A stretch of 64,000 bases of DNA. It comes from Theobroma cacao. Taxonomy: Eukaryota; Streptophyta; Magnoliopsida; Malvales; Malvaceae. Numbering within the stretch: the stretch's first letter is position 1; each line of letters starts with the position of its first letter. This document shows, in pieces, positions 22,560-35,500 of the stretch. The DNA lies in contig NC_030855.1 in NCBI RefSeq assembly GCF_000208745.1, positions 7,595,714 to 7,659,713 of the forward strand, written 5' to 3'. The position numbers and the translations under genes were made by a program. Below the pieces are notes generated by a model. It made no database searches. It saw only the letters and a program-made list of their open reading frames with translations, and had not been told where the DNA came from.

Positions 22560-25500
22560 TTATTTAACTCGAACATAAGGCAAATTAAATCTATCTAACT
22601 TAAGCATACCATATAGTTCGTCTTGTGCTTCAGCAAATACACAAAGATCTTGATGTGTGTATCCTTTGTTTGACAGGAAATTTGCTGCATGGTTACCTTT
22701 TCGATAGATGTGCGAAATTCTAAAAGAGATACTACGAAGGCCTTTCCTGATAGACTCCAACAAATACCATATATCGTGAGACCCTTTTTGAGATTGCTGA
22801 ATCATCTAAATCACCACTAGCGCATCCATTTCTATCCACAGATTATCAATATTTCATTTTTGGCACAAAAGTATACCTCGAAGTAAAGCCCGTAGTTTCG
22901 CCTGTAAAGAATTACAAGGACCAATATTTTCTAAGAAGCCAAAAACGAGCTTACCTATATGATCACGGAGTAACCCTCCACTTGCTGCGTTCTGACCATT
23001 CTAGGAGTTGCCATCTGCATTCAACTTGTATTCACCTATAAATGGCTTTATCTAATGAATAATTTGTAGGGGCGCACAATGTTTAGGGGGGAACTTGAAA
23101 CCCCACATAGCTGCTATGTCTGTATCACCTTTCCACTGCCATTGTTTCAAAAAAGAGCTTGCATGTAAATGTCTTAATAGTTTCATAATTCACCATACTA
23201 CTCTGTTCGGATACATACCCAGGTGCCTATGCTTTTCATCATTTTTTTCCAACCATAGAAACTAGCATATAAATATTAAAAGTAAAATGCAGATATGCCT
23301 CTTTTTAGTATAATCACCAGAATAATACCATGCCCATATAATTTGAGAAACATGATGAGGATTTGAAACATAGATTTGAAAGAATTTTACAAAGAAATTC
23401 CAAACTTGTTTTGCTACCAGATTAACCCAGAGGACATGTATTAAGGACTCTTCAGAGTTGTAGCATACACATTTACAGGCTAGATAAATACCTTTTTCTT
23501 TCATTCGAAATTCAACTGGAATCCAATTATTTAATACTCTCCATAAGAAAAAGGAAATAGATAATGGAATGCTTCTATGCCAAATAAAGGATCCTAAAGG
23601 ATTTAAGGATTGCCTTTGCTCGACTTCCTCCCAAGCACTCTATGTGGAGAACTCCCTATTGGAAGTTAGTGCCTAATAAGCTACATCCTCTTGTGATCTA
23701 TAGAAAGGAATCTAATCTCATCAACTAAGCTCATAGGCAAATATAATTTCAATTTATCCATATCCCAGGTATCACCATTATAAAATTTATGAACAAGAGA
23801 CATATTATCATGAAATGAAGGGAACGAAGTTACCAAAGGTTTGGTCTCCCATCCAACAATCGTGCTAGAAAAATAGCACCCTTTTTCCTATCCTTCATCG
23901 AGTGTTCTAGATTGCCACATTCCGCCCACCTACCATCCGTTTCCACACTTGAGAGTCATGTAGTTTCGGTTGCACATAATGGGGTATTCAACCAAGGTAG
24001 TATTTTGTTCTAAGAAACTATGTCCATAGGCTATTGCAAGTTTGGAATCTCCACCATAATTTCAACGTAAATGCTGCAAAAACATCTTTCAAACTCTTGA
24101 TATCAAATCCCCCTTCCGAACATGGGAAAGTGATTTTACTCCAAGTCGCCCAATACATCCTCTTAGTTTCATTTGAATCAATCTAAAGGAAGCTATTGAA
24201 AAGCCGTTCTATTTTCTCAATTATTGTTGCTGGGGGTTTGAGAACTTGCAGCAAGTACATTGGAAGTGAGGATAAAACACTTCTCAATAACGTGATTCAG
24301 CCCTTAGGTGATAAGCTCTTATTTTCCCAACCTGAAACACGATCTCAAATCTTAATGATTAAAGAGTAAAAAAGAAATACCTTTTTAGGACCTTTGTATA
24401 GAGAAGCTCCAAGATAGGTGACAATGAGTGTTTTATGATGAACTCCAGTGGTATGTGATATGATTTATCTTCTCGAAAGTGCGCATCCATTAGCTATGAT
24501 AAAGCAACTTTTCTAGTGATTAACTTGCTGTCCAGACACCTGTTCATATTCTTGTAAAAAACTCAAAATCTTCTACAAGGCTGAACGACATCCATTAATG
24601 AAAATAACTATATCATCCGTAAAGGCTAGGTGACTAATAGGCATTAGGCAACCAGATAAATAATGCAAAAAACTATAGCGACTGAATAAATGATTAAGTC
24701 CTCTTGACAAATATTCTACAGCCAATATAAATAAAAGAGGAGAGATAAAGTCTCTTTGTCGTAGTTCCCTCTAAGATTTGAAATATCCCACTAAAGAACC
24801 ATTGATAAGTAAGGAGAACCAATAGTTAGAAATGCATGCTTTGATCATATTGATCTACTGTTTATTAAAACTGAAATGCTCCAGTATTAAATAAATAAAA
24901 TCCTAATTCAGACGATCATAAGCTTTGGCCATATCAAGTTTTAATACCACATTACCTCCTCTTGAATTAGCATCAAGTTTGCCAATGAGTTCCTATGCTA
25001 GTAGAATATTGTCACAAATAAGCCGGCCATTAACGAAACCACTTTGGTTCTCTGAAATTATTGATGGGAGAAGTTTGGACAATCGGTTTGCTAAAAGTTT
25101 AGTTACTATCTTATTTAAGATAGTACATAAACTAATGGGACGAAAATCACTCCATTGGCACGCATTCGGCTTTTTAGGCAATAGAACTAATGTTGTGGAA
25201 GTAATACCACTCAAAAATAGGGTCCCTTTGAAAAATCCAACACTGCTTCTAGAAGGTCTTGCTTGATTATCTCCCAACAATGTTGATAAGAAAATGATGA
25301 GAAACCATATGAGCCGGTAAAACTTTCTTTATTAATATTAAAAATCATTTTCTTAAATTCCTGAAGTGATGGAGCTGCACATAAAAAATCATTATCAGCA
25401 ATAGAGATAATCCGAAGAATAATAGAGGAATCAAACCTGGACAAGTCACAGCGTTCTGCCTTCAACAAATTTTGGAAAAAATCAATGGGAGAATTTTGGA

Positions 25501-26604
25501 TTAAATGGGGGTCTTCAAATATGTTCCCCTTCTGGTCTTGAATCCGAAAAATATGACTTCTCACTCTCTTTTTCTGCATCTTCATATGAAAAAATTTGGT
25601 GTTACGTTCTCCATCCACTAACCATTTCACACCGAATTTTTGCTGCTAGAAAAGCTCTTCAATACTTAATTGGTGGTTGAGTTTGGCATAAGCATTGTGC
25701 ATGAGATTTCTGTTAATTGATGAAGGATCTTGTTGAAAGTTCATCTTTTTCTCTTCTGCCTCTACTCCTGCCAGCTTAAGGTTCCTAAATATGTCACTAA
25801 ATATCTGTTTATTCCACCATTTCAGATCCCTTTTTAGCTTCTATTATTTGTGTTAGAAAGCTAGCATTCTTGTGGCTTGCATTGGAGTTTTCCAACTCCA
25901 TTCTACAAAGGGAAGAAAATCATGATGTTTGGTCCATAGGTGAAGGAAGCGGAAAGTCGAAGGGCCCCTATGAGTTGTGTTGGAATAGGAAATCAAAAGA
26001 AGGCAGTGGTCCGACCCATCACTATTCAAATGTTGAACCCTAGTGTATGAGAAACATTCTGCCCATTCTTGGTTGTATACCACCCTATCCAACCTTTGGA
26101 ACATGTGATTATTAGTCCAGGTATAATTATTTCCTTCAAAACCTACATCCAACAGCCCACAATTGAGTAACGTTGTAGCAAAATCCTCCATTGAGCCATC
26201 ATGAGGAAGGGCACTAAGCAACCGTTCTGCACTGCTCACAATGAAGTTAAAATCACCACCCACCATCCATGGTCCCTGCATATCCAAAGACAACAACAGC
26301 AGGCAATTCCACACCTCCAATCTTTCTTGCCTAGTGCACTTAGCATAAACAAAGGAAGTAAATACAAGGTGAGGCAGCTAAGGAAATGATAATTTCACAT
26401 GCAAGCATTTAATATGATCCACCAAGACTTCACAACTGACTTCCACAGAACAAAAAAGCTAACATACTCTACCTTACTGATATTAACCATAGGTTCCAGG
26501 ACTACCATTAGTTTTATATTGTGCATCATTTTTAACTTTTTCAAACGTCTTTGAATCGCAACCCTTGCGACACCTCTCACATTCAATATTAAGTAGCTAA
26601 TCAC
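22560..26604 (-). pseudogene. LINE ORF2: endonuclease, reverse transcriptase, RNase H
   Basis: Domains in order from 26604 downward. The apurinic-type endonuclease starts MISYLILNVRGVARVAIQ; its VGGDFNFIVSSAERL segment is near 26265 and its C-terminal SDH motif is in LNSDGSDHCLLLIS near 26020. Reverse transcriptase has WSDFRPISLCTILNKI near 25160, and the catalytic box reads FTDD rather than the usual FADD near 24625. The zinc-finger-like RVT linker (CKCVCYNSEESLIHVLW) is near 23440. A plant-type RNase H C-terminus (RISHIYRKGNHAANFLSNKG) is near 22710, and the stop is at 22560. Only segments remain open; several frameshifts and stops break it. Autonomous L1 elements of this plant group have the same order. 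Confidence 0.88.
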
Positions 26605-26606
26605 GG

Positions 26607-28758
26607 ATAAGTTTCAAATGAAGGATACATTGAGACAGAATCTTCTTTTTCTATTCCATCTTTTACCTGCAAGGCTTCTGATGCATTCAAGGAATTCCAA
26701 TTTTCTAGGGAATAAATAGAGCTATCCGATTTCCTCTTTTTGGAGACATACGGGTGAACACCCAAATCGTGGTTCATAGACTCTGCATGGGATTGCATGG
26801 GGGATTGCATGTGGTCGACTAGCCTCTTTTCCTGTACTGGGTTGCTGCATGTATCTGCATTTGAAGGCACAGAATCATTTTCCATATTAAAAGCACAATT
26901 ACCTAGCTCAGATCATGGGATATTCGAACATTCATCACTGCTTTCCTAGGCATCCACTGTTTCTTTATCCAGCAATTGATGTCTATCCTTTTCCACTCCC
27001 TCACTTACTTCTGTAGGTTCATGTGGCTTCTTCAAAAGCCTTATCTTTGACCCACTCACACTTTTATCATTCATTTGACTCTTTTCATTTGCCTAAAATT
27101 GAATACCGCTCGGTTTTAATTCCCGGTTCCCTTCTATAGATTCATTTGCTGTGGTCAATAGTTGCATCGAAAATCCCTCATCATTATCAACATTCATCAC
27201 AGGGACCAAGCTAACTAAAACAGGTTTAGCTTTCTTCTTCAGTTTGTGTTTCCAAAAATCCCCATGCATGGTTACTGACATTTGGGCATCACTTGTTGTG
27301 GCTACCCTCTTTGTGGCTTGCATTTCTTCTTTCTTCTAAACCATAAACTGCTGTTGTTGTTTAGTTTTAGGATCACCGCTACACAACCTTCGGCCTTCTT
27401 ATATCCTGCAGATCTTGACTGCATCGATTTCTCGCTTTTCTTCCGCGACAACGGGCACACTCGATGAAAAATTTTTCCCTGCAGGAGTACTGTTCATGTA
27501 CTCTATTTGCCCTTGTTTTTCAATTCGATTTTTCTCTCAATTTCCATCCTCCTCCATCGAGCCCAAAACTGCAAATTTATTTAAGTTCTTGCACTGATTT
27601 GTCCCCTCATCCTCTACAACCCTTTCTACACCACTAGAACCCTTCGCAGCTGATCGATCTAGATTCCCTACCGCTTGCCATCGTAGATTCTATTTCGTCA
27701 ATACCTCTCGATTCATTTTTTTTTTCTTTTTTCGACAACAACCACGGCCTCTCCTCTAGTCATTGTAGGCCTCTCCTCAGTATTTTTTCGATCCCATGAC
27801 GCAGCGATATTGTCAAGACCTTAAGGCAGATCAAAGGCTTTCTTGTCACCCGGTTTATGCTTGTTCGACCGGCTAGCCAAAATCAAACAATCTGAAACGT
27901 TGTGGCCAACATGGCAGCAATGGTTATAGTAATCTAACATCCTTGAAAACTCCACTTTTTGAGAGTATTCACTTGTGACTGCTCCCGTATCCTTATTTTG
28001 GATAACAATCCAAACTTCCTCCACTGGCGGCTGTCTACAGTCATATTCCACACAAACTTGAGCAACACTTGGACGGGTTCTGTTTACCGTTGCCTCATCA
28101 ACATACAAAGGTTTTCCAACCGTTTTTGCTATCAACATCAATGTCTACTTTTCATACAAGTGTGCCTTTAGATTGGGGAACGAAATCCAAATTGGAACCA
28201 TTGTCGATTCCTTCTCTACTTCAAAATCTGGGGACCATTTAAACACTCGATTTTTTGGTTTGAAATAAACCATTGTTGCTTCACCCATATACGGTTAGAA
28301 TCTTGTTCATTGGATAAATGAATTAATACATGTTTGTAATCCAACCAACGAATCTCGTAAGCACCTGACAACCCTATTCCTTTGAACTCCTGTCATATTT
28401 CTTGTAGTTTAGGCATATGGTTAAACTTGCCAATGATGGAGTTAGAGAAGGGACGAGCCAAGATCTGGATCTTATCTTCGTAGAAAGTCGCGGTTGGCCT
28501 ATCCTTCTAGGTGATCGGATCACGTGTAGGGGGAATCACAGAAGGTTTTTCTTCTGTCATTACTGACAGGAAAGACTTCTTGAGAGCCCAAGGGGATGGC
28601 GGTTGCTGGTTTCCTTCAAGAATGGCTTGCGGGAAGCCATGTTTGATTGAAGGCTAGGGTATATGACTGTGGGTCGTCCCGATTTGCAATGGGGGGTGCG
28701 ACGACCGACGAAAAGGTGCTAGAGGGGTACGATAGCTTGTCGGCAGCCATTCCATGAG
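26607..28758 (-). pseudogene. LINE ORF1: DUF4283-type nucleic-acid-binding protein
   Basis: Starts MAADKLSYPSSTFSSVV at 28758. A DUF4283-like region at about 28270-27980 contains FEVEKESTMVPIWISFPNL and later VGKPLYVDEATVNRTRPSVA. It is followed by a zinc-knuckle remnant near 27895 (YYNHCCHVGHNVSDC), in which the first Cys of CX2CX4HX4C has been lost. The C-terminal part is low-complexity and hydrophilic. The frame is broken near 28620, 28146 and elsewhere. In plant L1 elements this protein binds the element RNA. Confidence 0.82.
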
Positions 28759-28808
28759 GATGCGGAAGTGGGGAGAGTTGAGAGTTGAGAGTGTTTTTCA
28801 TTTTTTTT

Positions 28809-28894
28809 TTGTAAATACACAATTGAATAAGATTTTTTTATTTTCTTTAAATACTTTTTCTTATAATTGTTCTTCCAAATTATACTTCATAACC
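28809..28894 (+). repeat. copia 3' LTR, second piece
   Basis: Aligns with 16488-16573. Begins with the LINE right target duplication (28809-28822) and ends TTCATAACC at 28894. Confidence 0.83.
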
Positions 28895-29539
28895 ATAACT
28901 ACAATTACCTACAGAGAAAATATTAAAGATTGAGCCAAGTAATATTAGAGACTGTGCCAAGTATTACCAAGAATTGAGTTGAACTGATTATATTATATTT
29001 ACAAGAAATTTTCAAATTATGTCTTCTTTTTCTTTTAATAAGTTTTTATTTTCTTAATTTCCTAGTAACAAGCACTTAGCATTTTGGATATATGTTTAAA
29101 TTAATAGAATAACCACTTTAATTATTGTTACTAAAACAATAGATTGATTTGATGCACTTAGGTTACCATTTCCGACCTATTGCTCATCGGTTCATCTAAC
29201 ACACTCCTTGAGACAAGATTTCGAAAAGCCCATTTGCTAGAACCCCCATTCCTTAGGCTTTGCCTTCAAGTCAAGTCCCCTCTCATTTAGATTTTCCAAA
29301 ATCAAATTTTGTCTACTCAATCAAATCGATTTAATTGAGAAATTGATCAACTTATTCCCAGATCCAACTTGTTTGATTTCAAAATTTCATAAAATTATAA
29401 TAAAAAAATTTGAAGCACATCCAAGAAAAAAAAAAATAAAAAAGCACTAATATTAAACTTAACAAATGCCACTAAGCGGTTTTTATCAGTTGCTGTGGAC
29501 TGGACTCCGAGTAGTGTTTCTGTCTCTCTGGTATCTTCG
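28895..29539 (+). promoter_or_regulatory. upstream region of the KH gene (promoter presumed)
   Basis: Non-coding 645 bp between the copia end and the KH start codon. No convincing TATA box was seen. It is AT-rich with a poly-A run at 29426-29443. A pyrimidine-rich leader (CTGTCTCTCTGG) just before the ATG suggests the 5' UTR. The whole proximal promoter fits in a short space next to a transposon. Confidence 0.5.
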
Positions 29540-32500
29540 ATGGAGAAACGGCCACCACCAGAAACCATACAAATACGACTGCTCTGCCCTTCCGCAAAAA
29601 CCGGCGCCCTCATTGGCAAAGGCGGCTCCGTAATTCGCCAACTCCAGTCTCTAACTTCCACCAAAATCCGCATCCTCGACGACCCTTTCGACGAACGCAT
29701 CATCCAAATCGTCGCCGATAGCAGAACTTTGATTACCAGCAACGCTGATAACCCCAACGCCAATGCAGAGCCAAACCAGGATTCTAGCGACGATGGCTGC
29801 AATTCTTCTTCGGGTGGAGGAGGAGGTGCTGTGGAAGAGGAAACGACGTCGTCGTGGTCGCCCTTACAGAAGGCGGCGGTTAGGGTTTTCGAGAGAATAG
29901 TCAAAGGGGATGCCGCTGATGATAAAGATAAAGAAAAAGAAAAAGAAAGCGAAAACTTGGTGGTTTGTTGTAGAATGTTGCTGGGGTTTAATCAGGCTGG
30001 GTGTTTATTGGGGAGAGGGGGTAGGGTTTTGGAGAAGATTGGGCAAGAAAATGGGACTCAAATTAGGGTGTTGACTAGGGATCAGGTTCCACCATTTGCT
30101 GCTCCAGGGGATGAGTTGCTTCAGGTATAATCTTTTCTCTCTTCTTCTTGGCAAATACTATTTGTTAAGTTTCACTTTTTTTTTATATATATATTTTATC
30201 TAGTTATAATTATTTAGACCTATAATATAATGTAGTACTAGTTATTTATGTAATGATGATGCAGACAAAAAATGCATAAAGGGATTTTTACTTCAGTTAT
30301 TAGATTTTGGCATTGCAATTGCTGTGCAAAATAAGAATTTAGATTAATGTCACCCTAATTGCAAAAGCAAGTTCCTATTCTCATTTGCTATTGAGAGCAA
30401 ACTCACTGGGATTTTTTTTTTCTTGCAAATTTACCTTGTTTTGTGGCCTAATTCAATGACTGCAATCAAACAAAGCTCGAATCACGATGCCAACTGAGGC
30501 TATTGAACTTAAACTAAATGTGATTATATTAAAAAAAGTTGGGCATTGGAGAGGATTTCTGTAGCATAAGTAGCTGCTCTTAGAGAATTATTAAAGAATA
30601 GATATGAAAGAGCTACAATCAATCCAATTTCGAGGCGGCTGCAAATTTATGATTTTAGAAGAATTTTACTGGTATAGAGGAGTTTATATAAAATTGAAAC
30701 TTATAACTTAAGCTTCAAAAAGAAAAGAGAAAACACACCTGGTAGCTAATGTACCATTTTTTTCCCTTGCCTTTTTTTTTTTATAAAAATAGAAAAAACT
30801 TTTAAAGTGTTCTCTATTTTGTAATAGTACCTGGCAGTCGTCTAAGACGCCTACTGTCTTTATAACAACAAGTTGCATGCGTAAGTTATGACCGATGATA
30901 GTTGCCTTTGAGGTTTGGTTTGATAAAAGGGTTTTCCTGAGATTTTGTATTGGCAATTAAGTTATTCAATGAAGAGCAAGATTGTTAGACCTCATGATTC
31001 CCAAAATTTGTAATCTGCATAAATCTCTTTTTGGGTCTAGCTGTAAGATTTTTGGAAAGGAAAAATAACCAGAAAACTAAGATGTTTTGCAAGCCCAAGT
31101 AAAGAATTTTTTACGTTTACTATATGCCAAGCATCATGTACTTTATGCATGGATACACCAGCTTGGTCTCTTTTTCAATACAATGTATGAAAGATTTCAA
31201 TAATAGCATTGACAAACACTTGCATTTCCTGAAATCTAGATATATTGAGGTTGGCATAGGATAGTTAGAGGGGGTGACTTCAAAGTTCAAACTGACAAAA
31301 TTTAATACCAAGTGTGGAACAGCAGCCTAATTAGGTGGGTTAATTGATGTTAAAAGGATGGGAAACTTTGGGAGGAATCAGGGTTTCTTGTTGGATTAAG
31401 AGTGGAAGTAGAAATAAAGGTAGGTACTCATACAGGATTGAGAAAAATACCAATGAACCGTGAATAATGGTCAGGGTTAAAATTGGATGTTTACTCTGAT
31501 GTGCGCTTGGTTGGGGTTGGATGAATGACAATTGTAGGGTATAAAAGGGAATGGCTCAGGATTGATTTTTAATTTGAAGTGATGCTGGATAAAAGAATAA
31601 GAAAGAGAGCAAGAGATATAGGTTTTCCTTAGGCATCACACTTAGAGCTAAAAGCTTCACACCTAAGGTTAGCGTTTCTTCATACAATATCAAAAAAAGC
31701 ATAATAGCGGAATGTCATGTAAAGTTGCTCTCTCTCTCTTTCTCTCTGGGTGAATTACAAAACTTATTACAGAGGATTTTTTTCTGCGACTTACTAATTC
31801 TTTTATTACAGAGTTCTAGCAATGTTACATTCGTATTCCTGCAAAGACTTGAGATGAAAACTAGGAAACTACCGAATATTGAGTTAAAGCAACTTCTATT
31901 TAATCGAAATCTCATTCATTAAGGATATGAAGATCTTTTGTATATGTAAATTTCATAGTTATTCATTAACCAACATTTTATAATCTGTATAATGCTCAAT
32001 CTTTTGTATTTTTTCTCTGTTTATATTCTTAATGAATTTGATATTGTGGTCCTTTCTGCAGATAACAGGAAACTTCTTAGCTGTAAAGAAAGCACTCTTT
32101 TCTATTTCGAGTTGTCTTCAAGAAATGCATTCCCAGGTGGACCCATATCCTCCATGGGGTTATACATCTGGACTTCATGCTGCGGATTATCATTCAAGGG
32201 GTTATCCTTCTAATCCAGGGCATGAGAATGCTGTAGTCCATAACAGAGTAGGATTAGAAGAGGAAGTTGTATTTAAGTTGTTATGCCAAGTTGACAAGGT
32301 TGGTAGTTTGATAGGGAAAGGTGGCTCTGTAATACGGGCACTGCAGTGTGAAACTGGTGCATCAATCAAGATTGCTGATAATTCTCATGATTCAGATGAG
32401 CGAATTGTGGTGATATCTGCAAGAGAGGCATGCAAACTTAACTGTCTTTGAATAATTCTTCTTTATTATTGTCTGGAGAGCTGCAATATTCTTGTATATT

Positions 32501-35500
32501 GGTAATTGGGAAACTTTTTGCATTTGGATGTTTGCACACAAAATCTTGAACATTTTGCTTGATTTGTAGATAGTATCACATATGTTGAAATCATAAATCT
32601 GATGAATGATGGCCTTTTCTTCAAGACAATAAGAAGTTCTACAAGGATCTCTAACTTTATATGTGTGGTGTTCATCTAATTTTTAATTTGACCTATTCTC
32701 CTGCTGATATCTTCTCATCATAATGGGGTATTCTTATTACTTGCTTTATTGGACCTCTAGTTGTCACCCATTTGTGTCGAACCTACTTTTGAGATAGTCC
32801 TTGATCTTGTGGCATATTGGTTGGTTCTGGATCATGTGTACTGGATATGGGACTAGGGTATGTGATTTCAATTGAATGACACTAACTTCTACTTTTATCA
32901 AGCCTTGAATGTGTTAAGTGGATTTATTCTTGGATCATGGCCTATCTTTATTGTTGGACCCTAGCACCTGAAGAAAAATACATTACGTGCTTTGCAACTT
33001 TGTCAAAAGAGAAGTCTTTGTTGATGTGTGAATGGAGCAATAACCTATGCTTATCTTACATGGATTTATGGAAAGTATTTGTTTTCGGTTTTCTCAAAGT
33101 TCTCTATGTCTTTGTCTGTTGCAGCATGCAGAGCAAAGATATTCTCCGGCACAGGATGCTGTTATTCGAGTGCATTCTAGAATTGCCGAGATTGGATTTG
33201 AACCTGGTGCTGCAATTGTTGCTCGTCTTCTTGTACATTCCCAACAGATTGGTTGTTTGTTGGGTAAAGGAGGTCACATTGTGACTGAAATGAGAAGAGC
33301 TACTGGTGCTAGTATAAGGGTATTTCCAAAAGAACAACTCACGAAGTGTGTTGGATCTCAGAATGATGAAGTTGTGCAGGTAATTGACAATCATAGACAT
33401 TAATTTTCTGTTCTACTAGCTGTTATTTGATTAACATTAATGATGTTTACTTTTTCCTCAGACAGCTTGTTTACTCTACCGAAGCTTTTAACTTCACTGA
33501 GTTGCTGGTACTGTTGAGAAATTGAGACTGATCTTTACTAGTAGCTTTTTTAAATTTTCTTCATGTTTTGGCAAGAAAAAGACTCTTTCCATGTCACATA
33601 CTCTTTATTTGAGACCAGGTGGCTTTTAACCTGGTCGACAGCGGCCTTGCAAGGATGTAAGCCAATGACAAATACATGAACATTGTGCTTCCATACTTAT
33701 AAGGAGCTAGAGCTGCATAGGCTCTTTGTGGAAGATGTGTAACGTTTCAAGTGGATTAATTAACCTTCCTGCATCCATGTTGAACCTTGTTTTACCACGA
33801 ACTGCAAAGACAACAAGAATCTAGTTTACTGAATATACTAGTATGCTGATGCTCTTGCTCAGGTTTCAATTTCTTTTCTTTGCAATATAACTTTTATCAT
33901 GATGCAAACTCATTTGAAACTCAACTGGCTTCATACTGACTGGTTTAAGAGTCTTTATGGATTAAGTGCAAGGTTCTTCTCTGGAATGGGACCACATGCG
34001 AACTGGGGGTCAGCTCCTAAGTGTGTTAATATATGCTTATGGTATGACTGTATGAGCTTGTGACCAAAGAATATAATTTGAGTGATTGTGGTGAAAGATA
34101 CAACTCCATGGGGTGACTTTCGGGGAGTTAGGATATTATCATTCTTTGGCAGGAAAGGAACTAAGTTCTGAATTTGTGTTTAACCTTTTGAAAGCTTTCG
34201 GATGTATCTTGTCATAAATTTGTTAAATGATTTACAATTTTATTCTGCTGTTCCCTACTTAACCCATTTGTACAAAGAAGATGAATTTCATTATTGCTTT
34301 TACACCAAACTATTACACTTATCTTTCACACTGTACTTTCTTAAGTTTTATGTTCTCTGTTTGATGTTTTATATAAATCTCTAGTATCACATGGTTCTTG
34401 CAATGCTAGTTTACGAGTTTGCGTTGATTGTTCTTTTTCCTTTTTGGCAAATGCTTCCTTTTCCTTTTTTAATATTTCTTCCTTTTGACTATTGTTGAGT
34501 CAACAATGTTGTGAGAGATATTTTCTTAGTAATTCTCAGCCATGCACTGGACCCTTTCTGTAACAGATACTATTATAAGTGAATTTCCAGCTGTTTCATC
34601 ATCTTTACTGTCAGCATTTCAAAAAGAAAATGGGTTGGAACTCAAAAGTTTGCAAGATATCCTGTCATTCGCTCCCCCCCCAACCCCCATGTCCCCTCCT
34701 CCCAAAAAATGGATACGAATAAAAACCTTCTTTTGTGATTTTTTGTTGGATGCTACATACCATTTTGCTTAAAAAAAATCGAATTGAGTCATGAAGTCTG
34801 TTTTGAGTTTAGTTCTAGAATCTAGATGTGTCAATTTTTATCAATGCATTCCTATTGTTGATTCGTCTTTACTAATTTTTGGAGAGCTGCCTTTTCTTTT
34901 AGATATTTTAGGAGGCTCTCAATGAATATTTAAAGTTTGGTGCTTTTTGGCAGGTTATCGGTAGTTTGCAATCAGTGCAGGATGCATTGTTTCATATAAC
35001 GGGCAGGCTTCGGGAGTCTATATTCCCAATGAAACCTCCCTTTCCAGGCATTAATCCTCCTCCCTACTTACCTCCTTTTCCAGAAATGCCACCTCCATCA
35101 TTCAGGCCAAGACATAACCCTGCCTCTCCAGGTCCCTATCCTTCTCCAGGTGGATCTTTTCACGGCATTGACCGTTCTGTTGTTCCTTCCCAACCACTTG
35201 ATCACCAACCATCATTTTCACATGGCATGGATCATGTGGGTCCATCTAACTTAGACAGAGTCCCATATCCCTATGGTGGTGAGAGACCTGGACATGGTCC
35301 CATGTTTGACAGGCCATCATCTCCAGGATCATGGACTCCTCAGGTTGGTGGTGTGGCTTTTGAATGTATTGTTCTGGTCAAAACTTTTATGAATTGGTTC
35401 TAGAGACTAAACCTACTTGATGATGTCACTTTCATAGCCATGACATATTTGTTTTATCCTTTTTCCTTTAATATCTACATTACTATAATGTAATTGTCGT

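Larger units (their letters stand above)
22275..28808 (-). mobile_element. L1-type LINE, near full length, inactive
   Basis: About 6.5 kb on the minus strand. The 5' end is at 28808; ORF1 (about 28758-26607) and ORF2 (about 26604-22560) follow, then a short 3' region with a small A tail (T8 on the plus strand at 22275). A 14-bp target duplication flanks it. It landed in the 3' LTR of the copia element and is therefore younger than that element. Both ORFs carry stops and frameshifts. Confidence 0.9.
10687..28894 (+). mobile_element. Ty1/copia element (TNT-type), with two later insertions
   Basis: Outer unit of an 18-kb nest. The 5' LTR lies at 10687-10865 and 16455-16573. The internal gag-pol is at about 16574-22047, and the 3' LTR at 22048-22274 and 28809-28894. 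Ends read TATTATGAA (from TGTTATGAA) and TTCATAACC, an inverted repeat. The two LTRs align: 10687-10865 with 22048-22230, and 16488-16573 with 28809-28894. A purine tract, AAGGGGAA, directly precedes the 3' LTR at 22048. Flanks GTAAC (10682-10686) and ATAAC (28895-28899) may be the target duplication with one change. The 5' LTR was split by a gypsy LTR block and the 3' LTR by a LINE. It is old and dead, with many stops throughout. Confidence 0.88.

Noticed and set aside
24925..25266. 113-aa plus-strand open frame
   Set aside because: Shadow of the LINE reverse transcriptase on the opposite strand.
29495..29539. An upstream start for the KH protein (MDWTPSS...)
   Set aside because: The codon at 29495 is GTG, not ATG. 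The first in-frame ATG is 29540.
29395..29904. 169-aa minus-strand open frame across KH exon 1
   Set aside because: Antisense to an exon with clear KH motifs; no family resemblance of its own.
33104..33400. 98-aa minus-strand open frame
   Set aside because: Antisense of KH exon 3.
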